Positions 7,045 to 16,316 are shown, counted from the stretch's first letter. The stretch: 33,671 nucleotides of DNA from Roseivivax marinus (GCF_900109705.1 NZ_FOAI01000022.1:1-33671); one strand, 5' to 3'. Notes: a model not told the origin generated them from the letters alone. Numbers and translations are program-made.

Positions 7045-7235
7045 GGCGTCTCGCGTGAGCGGGGCGGGGCCGTGATGTCTGGTTCCGTGCCGCCGAGCAG
7101 CGCCAGCCTGCGCGCGCTTTCACGTTCGATCAGCGCCTTGAGGGCCTCCCGGAGCAGGGGGCCCCGATCGTTCATCCCCGTCAGGGCGGTTGCTCGGTCG
7201 AGCAGCGTGTCGTCGAGGGTCACTGTCGTTCGCAT
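7041..7235 (-). CDS. vapB: VapB-type antitoxin (ribbon-helix-helix)
   Basis: A 64-residue protein beginning MRTTVTLDDTLLDRATALTG, the strand and first helix of a ribbon-helix-helix DNA-binding domain, with LLREALKALIERESARRLAL as second helix and C-terminal toxin-binding tail ending PPRSRETP. In VapBC pairs it neutralises the toxin and represses the operon. Its stop overlaps the toxin start by four bases. The partner toxin is broken, so this is now an orphan antitoxin that might still repress or cross-neutralise related toxins. Confidence 0.82.
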   Translation of the reverse strand: MRTTVTLDDTLLDRATALTGMNDRGPLLREALKALIERESARRLALLGGTEPDITAPPRSRETP

Positions 7236-8158
7236 GGCAATCTCACATCAGGATGCTCATAAGATGATGCAGGTGGTGATGCGCATCAAGGGACTGGCAA
7301 CTCAAGCAGAACCGCCAGAATGCCCGACCCAAAATGGCGGCTCACTACAACCATTATGCGAGAAAGCCCGAACACAGAAAGGGCGCCCAAACGGACGCCC
7401 TACGATCTGTATTCACTACGGATGCGCTATCTTATTCAGGCGGATCTGCAGACCCTGCTATCCTATGCCAATCCGTTTTTCCGGCGGCGTACCCAATGGA
7501 CTACCAAGATCCAGTAGAAGCCATGCTAGCCAACGGACTGCCATCCGACGCTATCGGACATGCCAGCGGATGCAACCTTTTTTCTTGGGCGTGATGCCAA
7601 GGGAGAACCAACGGATACTGAGGCTGATCGTGAGAGCAGTCCGACTGGCCTGCCCAAGCGGACTGCGTCGGATCATGTCCACTGAGCCAAGTGGAAACCC
7701 GGGGGAACTGGTAGCGCTGCAATTCAGCTTCGCGAAGGATGAAGCTGTCGGCAGTGGCGTCACGGCTTACGCGTACGCCGAACCAAAATGAGCAGACCAC
7801 ACAGAGCGCCACAGCGCTTCACTGAGGGAGGGTAAGGTCTCGGCGCCACTTTTGCCCCCAAAGGGCCCACAAAAGTTCTCAGTGGCGCACACAGTGCCGC
7901 TGTGGCCATGACATGCTTGATGGCGGGGGTGGCCATGTGCCCGGTGGGTCCAGGTCGAACCAAGAGTGAAACACCTGAACTCGGCTGAGCCAAGAGGCAT
8001 CGGATCCGCTCGAGCATCGATCAAAGGGGGCAAGCTCTGGTCTCGAGTTGGGGCAGGGGCGTCGCGAAGGTCGTGTCAACGCGCGCATGCGTCACGCGCG
8101 CAGAGCTTAGTTTCCCTCGTACTACTCTCTCAAAAATACCATTATAGACAATGTATTA

Positions 8159-8199
8159 GGCAAAGACCCGGCGGGCCAGCGGCCCGCCGGGTCTTTGCC
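8159..8199. terminator. 19-bp perfect hairpin, bidirectional terminator-like
   Basis: ggcaaagacccggcgggcc (8159-8177) pairs perfectly with ggcccgccgggtctttgcc (8181-8199) around the loop agc. A+T-rich DNA flanks both sides. It has terminator form but no gene clearly reads into it. Confidence 0.6.
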
Positions 8200-8294
8200 G
8201 TATTCTTCTATAACAGAGAGTATCTCTATATTTGGGGGATTATACCAAATATTACGTGTTATAAATGGAGAGTCAACAACATCTTCCAATACTC

Positions 8295-8349
8295 CAGGTA
8301 AGAGGCTCCCTACGAGAAGGCTCCGCCTTCTCTCGGAGCCTCTTACCTG
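8295..8349. repeat. Compound inverted repeat (hairpin with a second internal hairpin)
   Basis: caggtaagaggctcc (8295-8309) pairs perfectly with ggagcctcttacctg (8335-8349). Inside it gagaaggc (8314-8321) pairs with gccttctc (8325-8332) around tcc. The total is a nearly uninterrupted 23-bp stem. No T-run follows, so it is not an ordinary terminator; a structured RNA or a recognition site for a DNA-processing enzyme are alternatives. Confidence 0.55.
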
Positions 8350-8587
8350 TCGTTGGGCATGGATCTAAGAAGATCCAGGAAACAAGGAAGAATTTATATT
8401 TAGCGCGCGCGAGGGCGTCCGAAGCCATGCCGTCATCCGCAAGTGGAATCTATGAGGTCCGCCGATCATACCTGCCGGCAGTCAGGCGCCCTGCAGCACG
8501 AAATAAATCCTGAGAGGCCGTGTGCGCGCCGCTGAGTGCGGTTCCGGGCTGTTTGCGGGGATGCGCCCCCAAGACCTGCTTGGCTCA

Positions 8588-8605
8588 CTGTGAGGGCCCT
8601 CACAG
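8588..8605. repeat. Perfect 18-bp palindrome
   Basis: ctgtgagggccctcacag reads identically on both strands, the form of a dimeric regulator's operator or a recombinase site. No adjacent gene explains it. Confidence 0.5.
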
Positions 8606-8817
8606 CTTGTCATGGAGCACGCTCCAGCCGCTCGGCCTAACGCCCGACTGCCACCAAGATTGGCCGAGCCAGCGCTGCCAAAAAGGCGACGAGAACAGTC
8701 AGCCCGAGAGACGGCATGGCGCCTAGGTCGCGACCATGGAACGACCTAAAAACATGGGGTTATAAAAAGTTGAACTTAAGTTGGAACGCTACGGTTTGCG
8801 ACTAGGAGCCCTTGCCT

Positions 8818-8836
8818 TTTAGGTCATCTCAGGCGG
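8818..8836 (+). repeat. Left copy of a 19-bp imperfect direct repeat flanking the long phage-like frame
   Basis: tttaggtcatctcaggcgg here and tttaggtcaccacaggagg at 11445-11463 match at 16 of 19 positions. Further copies of the core lie nearby: ctttTAGGTtcc at about 8855-8865 and, inverted, gacctaaaaa at about 8742-8751. Confidence 0.45.
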
Positions 8837-8869
8837 GGCTGACGAGGGCATTGGCTTTTAGGTTCCGGG

Positions 8870-11449
8870 ATGATGCTCAACATCTACACCTCGGGCGAGG
8901 GCACGCTGAAGTCCTCGCTGGCGGTGTTCGACGGCGTGGAGCTGACCGTAGACGGGGCAGGGCAGGCGTCCGAGACCATCAACGCCTCGGCCTTCAAGGG
9001 CTGGATGGACTCCAACGTCTACCAGTCGATCGCCGACGGGTTCAGCCAGCTCTCCGAGATCGTCACGCAGGACATGATCGACGCCATGCCGCAGCAGACC
9101 CGCGAGCAGGTGCGGCGCGCGCTGCGGGTAGACCCCAAGGACAAGCGGAAGCTGACGCCCCGCATGTTCAAGGAGCGTCAACGCCAGCTCGAGATCTACG
9201 CAGAGCAGTCCCAGGCTCGGAAGCGGGCAATGGCGCGTATGGCGACCTCGACGGACCACATGGCGGGCATGAAGCGCGCCCACCACCGCCCCGGCGAAAC
9301 CACGGCCACCAACACCCCCTTTGCCTACGAGGAGATTGCTGAAAAGCTGAACCAGTTGGCGCGGGAAGAGCAGCAAAAGATTAGGCAGGAGGGCCAGGAT
9401 GCGCAGGCGGAGCCTGCGATCCAAGGCCCGACCTCGAACCTGAGTGAAGCCGTCGAGTCCATTGGCGAGCTGATGCCGGGCGGTGTGCGCAAGGTGGACG
9501 GGGAGACCCTGCTGACCTTCCTGGCTCGGGACAAGGATGCGAGCCCGGAGCAGCGCGAGATTGCCCAGGACCTGCTGAGCAAGCCTACGGGCGGCAAGCG
9601 CGGCACCTTCTACTTCGGCGAGACCGATGCGCTGGCAGACATCGAGGAGGCGACCATCGGCGTTGCCGGGCCGACGATCTCGCTTGGCCGGTCCTACCCG
9701 ACGCCGGGTCTGGCCTTCATCGCCAACACCAGCCCCGAGACCGTGCTGCACGAGATGCTGCACATCCAGACGACGAAGGCGCTGGAGGCGTATGTGGCCG
9801 AGGACGGCACCGCGCCGCGCCACGTCCAGGAGGCGGGCCGCAACATCGAACGGCTCATGCAGCAGATGCGGGACACCCCGCCGACCGACGAGTCCGCCGA
9901 GGCTTGGGGCGATGCTCTGGCAGCCATGAACGGTGCCCCGGACCGGATTGGCCAGATGGGCGAGTTCGTGAGCTGGATGCTGTCGAACCAGCGCCTCATC
10001 GAGCGGGGACAGCAGCGCAAGGCACAGACCAAGCGGACCCCCTTGGCTCGGATCGTAGAGGGTGGCTGGAACGCGCTGATGAAGATGCTGGGCCTGCGGT
10101 CCAAGCCGGGCAACACCGTCTTCACCAACCTACGGTTCAACACCGAGGTCCTGACGGCGAACGCCGCGGCGATCCGCGAGTCCGCGGTGGCGGCGAACCG
10201 CTACATGAGCCAGCAGTCGGCGGGCGACACGCGGCTGGAGTGGGCAGAAAGCCAGTTCGGAAACAAGCTCCAGGAGATCGTGGGCCGCCAGACTGCGACG
10301 ACCGACAGGGTCGAGCGGCAGAAGGCAGTGCAGGAGAGCGTGGAGCGCAACCGGGCAGGGGACCTTGCCATCTCGCAAGCCGGTCAGGCCGGGATCGAGA
10401 TGAACGAGCGGCAGGCGACCGTGTTCAAGATGATCCACACGGTCATGACCTCGGGCGTCCGGCTGGATGCCTCGCTGATGCGGCAGGCCAATGACCAGTA
10501 CGGGCTCGTTCTCGAGACCCTGACGGCCGAGGAGCTGGTGGCGCAGGGACTGACCCAGTCGCAGGCGGAGCGCCGGCTGGCGTTCCTGTCGGACGTGAAG
10601 GCCCGCACAGGTCGCGACGGGCGCACGGATGCCATGGCGACCTTCATGGCGCTGAGCCAGGTCGATCCCAAACTGCGGGCGGCGCTGGAGGCGAAGAAGC
10701 CCCTGCGCAAGACCGAGGTGAAGGCCGACAGCATCGACGGTGTGCTGCGCAACCTGGCTCAGGCAGCCGTGGAGCTGCTGCGCCGGTTGTCGCTGCGCCA
10801 GACGCGGGACAGCAACGTGACCCGTGAGCTGGACATCGTGGCCGAGGGTCTGGCCCAGGTGCAGAAGGAGCGGCGCTACATGTCGGCCGTGAACGCCGTC
10901 AGTGAGCGCGTTGAGCAAGCCAACCGCTATGCGGCCGAGCAACTGGAGACCCGCAGCACACGGGCCACTGACGCGCTCGGACAGCGGGCCATTCGGGCAG
11001 ACCGGAAGGGCCAGCGAGCCAAGAAGGAAGTCTTCAAGGCAGGCGCCCTCATCACCGCTCTTGGCTCGAAGGACCAGACGGCGGCCGCGGCCGAGGGCCT
11101 GACCAAGATGGCGAACCATGTGCCGAACCTGCACACTTGGCGCGCGATGCTCACCGACCTTCGGGGCCAGACCGACACGAACAAGGGCCTGCTGCGGATG
11201 ATTAACCCGGTGAAGGCGCAAGCCGACGCGGCGCGTCAGGACTTCCGGGAAGGCGTCCCGCGGGAGCTGGAGAACCAGTTCAGCCGGGAGTTGGCGCGCG
11301 AGGAGTGGGAAGCGCTCTACGCGGGCATTGCCCGGACGGACCTGACCTCGATCGGTCGCGACGAGGCGGAAGCGCTGATGAGCGACATCAAGATCCAGCA
11401 AAGCGAGAAGGCCGAGTTGGCAGCGAAGCAGGATTTAGATGTCATTTAG
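8870..11449 (+). CDS. Large phage/mobile-element-like protein fragment with HExxH motif
   Basis: An 859-residue frame with very strong high-G+C codon bias and no signal peptide or membrane segment. The only sharp motif is VLHEMLHIQT around residues 292-301 (H294, E295, H298), the zinc-binding HExxH signature, preceded by SYPTPGLAFIANTSPE. Much of the rest is charged helical sequence rich in Q, R, E and A. The style resembles the large polyvalent proteins carried by phages and conjugative elements, which string together peptidase, structural and nucleic-acid modules over thousands of residues. The ORF seems to be an internal slice of one: there is no ribosome-binding site before ATG 8870 (stop in frame at 8840), and its TAG stop lies inside the right flanking repeat. 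Expression is doubtful and function unknown. Confidence 0.6.
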   Translation: MMLNIYTSGEGTLKSSLAVFDGVELTVDGAGQASETINASAFKGWMDSNVYQSIADGFSQLSEIVTQDMIDAMPQQTREQVRRALRVDPKDKRKLTPRMFKERQRQLEIYAEQSQARKRAMARMATSTDHMAGMKRAHHRPGETTATNTPFAYEEIAEKLNQLAREEQQKIRQEGQDAQAEPAIQGPTSNLSEAVESIGELMPGGVRKVDGETLLTFLARDKDASPEQREIAQDLLSKPTGGKRGTFYFGETDALADIEEATIGVAGPTISLGRSYPTPGLAFIANTSPETVLHEMLHIQTTKALEAYVAEDGTAPRHVQEAGRNIERLMQQMRDTPPTDESAEAWGDALAAMNGAPDRIGQMGEFVSWMLSNQRLIERGQQRKAQTKRTPLARIVEGGWNALMKMLGLRSKPGNTVFTNLRFNTEVLTANAAAIRESAVAANRYMSQQSAGDTRLEWAESQFGNKLQEIVGRQTATTDRVERQKAVQESVERNRAGDLAISQAGQAGIEMNERQATVFKMIHTVMTSGVRLDASLMRQANDQYGLVLETLTAEELVAQGLTQSQAERRLAFLSDVKARTGRDGRTDAMATFMALSQVDPKLRAALEAKKPLRKTEVKADSIDGVLRNLAQAAVELLRRLSLRQTRDSNVTRELDIVAEGLAQVQKERRYMSAVNAVSERVEQANRYAAEQLETRSTRATDALGQRAIRADRKGQRAKKEVFKAGALITALGSKDQTAAAAEGLTKMANHVPNLHTWRAMLTDLRGQTDTNKGLLRMINPVKAQADAARQDFREGVPRELENQFSRELAREEWEALYAGIARTDLTSIGRDEAEALMSDIKIQQSEKAELAAKQDLDVI

Positions 11450-11463
11450 GTCACCACAGGAGG
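11445..11463 (+). repeat. Right copy of the 19-bp imperfect direct repeat
   Basis: tttaggtcaccacaggagg; partner of 8818-8836. The stop codon of the long frame (TAG, 11447-11449) falls within it, so the coding sequence ends at the repeat boundary rather than at a natural C-terminus. Confidence 0.45.
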
Positions 11464-11694
11464 CTTGCGAGTTAGTTGGGGCTTAGCCGAAGCAACTTGC
11501 CAACGACCACTAATGGGCCGCCTGGTTCATCGCCTTCGACGATCCGGCACCGATCGCCGCGAGATGTGGCTAAAGACCAAATGGTTGATCTGAAGTTGAA
11601 CAAAGTTGGCAGCTACGCTGCCATGTCTCCGACAAGAAAAACGAGGCCACGTCCGTCAAGCTGGTATAATTTCCCGGATGGTCAGCGGGCATGA

Positions 11695-11834
11695 TCAGGC
11701 GGCTTTTGTTGTGATGCTGAGAATGGGGTAGATCTCCTCCTTGTCGATCTGTGCGAAGGCCTCGCCCATCATGTAGCGGCTGGCGGTCTGCCACTCGTCG
11801 TTCTGTTCGAACAGGACGGCGCCGATCAGACGAA
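11695..11834 (-). pseudogene. IS256-family transposase, C-terminal remnant
   Basis: Read leftward from about 11834 the frame gives RLIGAVLFEQNDEWQTASRY, then MMGEAFAQIDKEEI and a natural-looking stop at 11695-11697. 'L.GAVL.EQNDEW...RYM' is the conserved C-terminus of IS256-family transposases. It abuts the end of the RTX gene, overlapping its last bases. The N-terminal part is absent here; an N-terminal IS256 relic lies at 287-424. Confidence 0.65.
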
Positions 11835-13508
11835 CAGGAAGTCGTCAGAGGTCACGTCAGCGGCTTCAACCCCTTCGAGGATGATCTCGAAGCCGTCATA
11901 TGAGATCAGCGTCGCCACATCGTCCATTGTGCCCGCGGCGGAGATCTGCAGCTCCGCGAACCGACTCTCTACGGACTCGCCTTCGACGCCCGAAAGTTGC
12001 AGACGGTCTACGAACTTCTCCATGTCGCGGACGACGTCGGTGGTGCCGGCGAGCATGTCATCGAACACGAAGACGTCATTTCCGGCGCCGCCCTCCAGCG
12101 TGTCGTTGCCCGGCCCGCCGGACAGCGTGTCATTGCCTTGGCCGCCACTCAGGCTGTCGCTTCCCATGCCGCCCTGCAGAAGGTCGTTCCCCCGGTCCCC
12201 CTCGACCGTATCCGATCCCGCGCCGGCATAGACGGAATCGTCCTGCCAGCCAGCGTCGATCAGATCATCGCCGTGGCCGCCGCCGATGACATCCTTGCCG
12301 CTGCCGGCCTCGACAGTGTCGTCACCCCAGCCGGCGGAGATCACGTCACGGCTAAAAACGGGAGCACTGTTGTTCGAATCGTCACCGAAGATCAGGTCGT
12401 TCCCCCGGCCGCCGCTGAGGACCTCTCGGCCGTCTTCGTAGCTCAGGCCTCCCTCGATCGTGTCATCACCTTGTCCTGCGCGCACGGTGTCGTTGCCGTA
12501 GCCCGTGACGATGCTGTCGTTGCCGAGTCCGCCCCCGATCAGGTCGCTGCCAAATCCGGCCCGAGCGACGTCGTCACCGGCGCCGAGCGCAATTCTGTCA
12601 TCGCCCTCGCCGCCGAAAACCGTGTCGTTGCCGGCCGAGGCGGGAAAACCGTCGTCGCCTGCCAAGCCGTGCATCGAGTTATCCCCGTCGTCCCCGACGA
12701 TGCGGTCCGCGTCCATGGTCCCGATCTCGATGTTCGGAAAGGCGTTGCTTTGGTAAACAAGTTCCTCGACGAGCGCCCCGGTCTCGGGATCGAATGTCGC
12801 CTGAAGCGAGAAATCGCGCTCAGGGTAGGCGCCACTGAGATAGGCATCGCGGTAGTTGAAGCTCCCCTCGAATTCGAGAACAGCCCCGTTGTCTTGCGCG
12901 CTGAGCGACAGGTTGTCAGGCTGCGCATTGTAGCCGGTGTCAGTGCTGTAGAGAACCTCACCGGTTTCGGAGTCGATCCGCGCCAGGGTGAGCGGCATGG
13001 GCGGCTTGGCGGTGTCATACTTCTGGAACGAGTGGCCTGCGGCGAGGATGAGATCGCCGTCCGGCGCAGTCACCGACATGAGCTCGGGCGGGTAGATGTC
13101 CCAGCCCGAAGACGCGTAGGCGACGTCGAAATCGCCCCGGAAACCGAAGCGCGCGGTGCTTCCAACGGTTTCGAGGTCCGCATCATAGTGCTGAACCACC
13201 ACATCGGCGGCGGAATAACCCTCGTAAAGCGGCTCACCGGATTGACCGACCTCGGAGAAGGTGCGCGTCACCACTGCGTAGAAACCGCCGTTGCCATCCG
13301 GGTAGACCGTCGGGTACCAAGTGTAGCCATCTTCGAACGTGGTTCCGGCCTGCGTTTCTTGCCCCTCGAAGTTTGCAGGGACGGCTTCGACGCCCGCCTC
13401 GAAGGACACGGTCTGCACCACCTCCCCGAACCGGGAGAGCGTGATCTCGTAGTTGCCGTTGCCTACGCGATCGACGGACACTAGGCCGTTTGCGGTCTCC
13501 AAAGACAA
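11826..13508 (-). CDS. RTX calcium-binding protein 1, type I secreted
   Basis: A 560-residue acidic protein. Residues 1-260 are a non-repeat region with recurring aromatic and D/G turns (GNGNYEITLSRFG, YTWYPTVYPDGNGGFYAVVT, GEVLYSTDTGYNAQPD), probably a beta-rich or propeller-like domain. About 266-478 is an array of nonapeptide repeats of the GGxGxDxUx type (GNDTVFGGEGDDRIALGAGD), which bind calcium and form a parallel beta roll. Residues 479-560 resemble the serralysin-type C-terminus, ending GVEAADVTSDDFLFV, typical of a type I secretion signal. The frame opens at TTG 13508, with ggaag close upstream; no ATG is available, so the start is uncertain and a 5' truncation is possible. No ABC exporter is in the window. 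The target of the N-terminal domain is unknown. Confidence 0.85.
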   Translation of the reverse strand: MSLETANGLVSVDRVGNGNYEITLSRFGEVVQTVSFEAGVEAVPANFEGQETQAGTTFEDGYTWYPTVYPDGNGGFYAVVTRTFSEVGQSGEPLYEGYSAADVVVQHYDADLETVGSTARFGFRGDFDVAYASSGWDIYPPELMSVTAPDGDLILAAGHSFQKYDTAKPPMPLTLARIDSETGEVLYSTDTGYNAQPDNLSLSAQDNGAVLEFEGSFNYRDAYLSGAYPERDFSLQATFDPETGALVEELVYQSNAFPNIEIGTMDADRIVGDDGDNSMHGLAGDDGFPASAGNDTVFGGEGDDRIALGAGDDVARAGFGSDLIGGGLGNDSIVTGYGNDTVRAGQGDDTIEGGLSYEDGREVLSGGRGNDLIFGDDSNNSAPVFSRDVISAGWGDDTVEAGSGKDVIGGGHGDDLIDAGWQDDSVYAGAGSDTVEGDRGNDLLQGGMGSDSLSGGQGNDTLSGGPGNDTLEGGAGNDVFVFDDMLAGTTDVVRDMEKFVDRLQLSGVEGESVESRFAELQISAAGTMDDVATLISYDGFEIILEGVEAADVTSDDFLFV

Positions 13509-14844
13509 ATCTCTTCCAATCTTGTTGCTAGATCATTGATTTTCCTACGTTGTAATCAACTCGAACCCGCGCATTCAAGCGGACGTCGAGACGCTCCTCA
13601 GGTGCAGAATGCAACCTCGGGCATGCACCGTTGTGGGCCAGCAGCGGCCCCGTAGGCGTTACGCCCACAGCCAGAGCAACAGGCCGACCATCAGCGTAAA
13701 GGTCCGCACGTTGGTCCGGCCTACATCGTTCAATGGGTCACGATCCCGCGAAGCGCGGCATTGCAAGCGAATCAGTTCGTTGTGCGGCGGCGTGTGGGCG
13801 TTGGTTTGGACATAACACTCCACTAACCCGCAGGACGCCAACCATGAAGCTTGCTGGCTTGAGTTCTGCACCAACGCCCATGTGTCTCTCATCGTCCGCA
13901 GAACCATGCCGCTGAAGCGCGGAAAGTTCAATCCTCTCGGCTGCTTAGATGCCCGAAGCCGCTTCTGTACGAGAGCGGGTAGGCACGGTGACGCGACACC
14001 CGCGCCGCGTGCAATCGGTCACCGCGAGGTGAGAGACAAAACTTTAAAAATAGAACCACTGTGGCAGAAAAGACACTATAGAAACTCTAACGTGCAAGAC
14101 AACTCTGAACTTTTTTGACGCCACACCGCGCCAGATTGTTCGCGCTGTTCGAGTCCCCTTGGTCGCCCTTCCTGCAAGTGAGAGCCACCGCGCATTGTCC
14201 GTAGCTCTGAACGCAATGTATTGCTGCGCCCAGGGTTACGTGGGGTAAAGAATATTCTTTTAATAACAATCGGATAAAGTAGCGAATGAATTCCTGATTT
14301 GCTGATGCAGAAGAGCTGTCGTGTCGCGTAGCACAGCAGGTGATCTCCCTTCCCAGTCCATGAAAAGAGATCGGCTTCGAGCCAAAAATGACAACCAAGC
14401 TGGGAATCTCAAAACTCAAGTTTCCCCAAAAAGTGGAAGTATCTAGACTCTAAATATATCAAAAAACTGTTCATAATTGACTTGTAAGTCGAATCACGTA
14501 ATAAAAATTCCCGCGAGAGCTTAAATTTGTAATCAGCGTGCAAAGTCCTAGGTTGGATCGCGCCCTTATTGTAAGCGTTTCAACTATTGGAAATGCATTC
14601 TGTTATCAGGGGACGCTCTCTCATAAGAAGTGAAGAAGTGATACTACATACTGCTCCTGGAGGGGACTAATCTCAGTACTGCGAACGACGGGATTTTAGA
14701 AATTTATTTCAAGAATTCTTTTGTCGTGATCGAAACCTACTCCCACCTCAGTGCGCTGCGTAGCACTTCTCGTTCATGGGAGGCTATGCTCCTCACGGGA
14801 GCATCCTTTCTAAGTCGAGATATTAATCTTAGAGGACTGACAAA
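13509..14844. other. 1.3-kb intergenic region between divergent RTX genes
   Basis: No frame here is convincing. A 90-codon minus-strand frame (13659-13931) ends in a hydrophobic segment, NVRTFTLMVGLLLWLWA, and might be a gene relic. From about 14420 to 14840 the DNA is A+T-rich. It contains a promoter-like pair, ttgact (14477-14482) and taataa (14499-14504), and a small hairpin, atgctcc/gggagcat (14786-14804). A good ribosome-binding site (agagga) is followed by the RTX2 start. The long leader suggests that RTX2 is regulated, but no regulator site is recognisable. Confidence 0.4.
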
Positions 14845-16299
14845 ATGGTCAATACTGTAATCGTCTCAACGGCTGGCGATGACCGCCTTGAAGGTGGTCA
14901 AAACTCCGCAGACTACATCGATGGCGGCCCCGGTAACGATACCATAATTGGCAACGACGGTGCCGATTGGCTTATTGGTAACCTCGGTGACGACGTTGTT
15001 TTCGCCGGCGCGGGTGACACCGATCTCGACATCGTCCAAGGCGACGATGGCAACGACGAACTCTACGGTGGCGGCGGCGGTGACTTCATCGATGGTGGCG
15101 CTGGCGACGACACGATGGCTGGCGGCACTGGTAACGACGTCCTGATCGGCGAAACCGGAGCATTCAGCCTCGATTTCTACAGCGCGTTTGAGCAGGTTCT
15201 TTCCGGCGTTCAGGACGGCGAGCCTCCGGTAACCGCAGACGACTTTGCTGATTTCTCGAGTGCGCTCCAGGTACTGCAATTCCTCAACTTCGGTGGAACG
15301 ACCGTCGGCATCGACGACAACTTCCTCAACTCGTTCAATCGTGCTGACGCAGGCGACGACGACATCTGGGGCGGGTCCGGTAAGGACTTCATCCTCGGCA
15401 GCATCGGCGATGACGAAATGGGTGGCGGGTCTGGCAACGACACGATCAACGGCGGCCGTGATGACGACACCATCTACGGCAGCACAGGTGAAGACGATCT
15501 GACCGGCGGAGATGAAGACGACCTCATTTTTGGCGGCGACGACAATGATGTGATCGGTGGCGACGGCAATATTGTATCCGTAAATCTCGTCAGCTTCATT
15601 GAAGGCGAAACTGACGAGGACGATGGCAATGGCGATGACGATGACGATACTAATGACTCGTCGTCGCGTGCAGATCTTCTTGCTGACTCTATTCTTACCC
15701 CGGACGGTGACGGTGAAAGTGACTCCATCGTTTTCTCCGACTATGAAGGTGACGACGAGATCTATGGCGGCAACGGCGACGACATCATCGATGCACATGG
15801 TGGATCCGACACGATCTGGGGTGGTGCTGGTAACGACGTGATGAGCGCCGGCAGCGACGACGCAGGCACTCTGACACCGGACAACGAAACCGACATCCTC
15901 GGCTTCATCGCAGGCCACGGCATGGACGACGTTTTCGATTTTGGGGTCAACGAGTATCCTGAATCTGTCAACGGAGCCGAAGGCGCCGAAAACTTTGCCA
16001 ACCGCGAAGATATCATTTGGCTCGTGGACGGGGAATACGACGGCGAATTCGGTGACGCGGTATCCGCAGGCATCATCACCCGCGAGGGCCAGAATGCTGA
16101 TACCATGCTCTGGGAGGTCACGATCGACACGTCCGGCTTCGGCTATGCAGGCGGCGACATGATCACGATCCATTTTGACTCCGAGGACGAAATGAACGCC
16201 TTTGCTGGCGACAACATCGTGGTCGGCGACGACTTCCTGGTCAGTGAGACCCTGTCGTTCCTCGGAACAGACGGCTTCACCGGAGACGGCTTCCTCTGA
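14845..16299 (+). CDS. RTX calcium-binding protein 2, type I secreted
   Basis: A 484-residue, extremely acidic protein made largely of RTX nonapeptide repeats in three blocks: about residues 8-108 (DYIDGGPGNDTIIGNDGADW), 170-250 and 300-340. A non-repeat insert (about 110-168, FYSAFEQVLSGVQDGEPP) separates the first two. A run of aspartate, serine and threonine (about 252-275, DDGNGDDDDDTNDSSS) separates the last two. The C-terminal 145 residues lack repeats and end DGFTGDGFL. There is no separate N-terminal domain: repeats begin at once after MVNTVIVSTAGDDRLEGG. It should fold on calcium outside the cell after type I export. AGAGGA lies 8 bases before ATG, and a rho-independent terminator follows. 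Role could be matrix or adhesion; no enzyme motif is seen. Confidence 0.88.
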   Translation: MVNTVIVSTAGDDRLEGGQNSADYIDGGPGNDTIIGNDGADWLIGNLGDDVVFAGAGDTDLDIVQGDDGNDELYGGGGGDFIDGGAGDDTMAGGTGNDVLIGETGAFSLDFYSAFEQVLSGVQDGEPPVTADDFADFSSALQVLQFLNFGGTTVGIDDNFLNSFNRADAGDDDIWGGSGKDFILGSIGDDEMGGGSGNDTINGGRDDDTIYGSTGEDDLTGGDEDDLIFGGDDNDVIGGDGNIVSVNLVSFIEGETDEDDGNGDDDDDTNDSSSRADLLADSILTPDGDGESDSIVFSDYEGDDEIYGGNGDDIIDAHGGSDTIWGGAGNDVMSAGSDDAGTLTPDNETDILGFIAGHGMDDVFDFGVNEYPESVNGAEGAENFANREDIIWLVDGEYDGEFGDAVSAGIITREGQNADTMLWEVTIDTSGFGYAGGDMITIHFDSEDEMNAFAGDNIVVGDDFLVSETLSFLGTDGFTGDGFL

Positions 16300-16316
16300 T
16301 AGCCCTTTAACAGCGC

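Larger units (their letters stand above)
7236..8842. other. 1.6-kb region with no convincing gene
   Basis: Several frames of 60-110 codons are open on both strands, but none has a recognisable domain, balanced composition and ribosome-binding site together. The best of them (7501-7812, minus) is followed about 100 bases later by a hairpin gggcgcccaaacggacgccc (7381-7400) that on the minus strand runs into TTT. From about 8105 to 8400 the base composition turns A+T-rich and holds two strong hairpins (8159-8199, 8295-8349). A perfect 18-bp palindrome follows at 8588-8605 and a 10-bp one, ggtcgcgacc, near 8727-8736. The stretch could be a remnant of an integrated element or a site for plasmid processing such as oriT; nothing decides this. 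Confidence 0.5.

Noticed and set aside
7009-7791. A 260-codon plus-strand frame over vapB and beyond
   Set aside because: Its first part is antisense to vapB and the rest has no domain or plausible start.
7501-7812. A 103-codon minus-strand frame followed by a hairpin
   Set aside because: No ribosome-binding site or recognisable domain; composition looks random. Kept only as a remark in the region entry.
10130-11401. Long antisense frames opposite the phage-like gene (also 8858-9823)
   Set aside because: Histidine-, arginine- and leucine-rich shadow sequence with no motif; the plus frame has consistent codon bias and an HExxH motif.
13659-13931. A 90-codon minus-strand frame with a hydrophobic C-terminus
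   Set aside because: Only the last 17 residues look protein-like; no start signal or neighbour supports it. Possibly a relic.
14845-16299. Tandem DNA repeats in the RTX genes as a mobile or CRISPR-like repeat
   Set aside because: The periodicity is 27 bases in frame and reflects the nonapeptide calcium-binding repeats.
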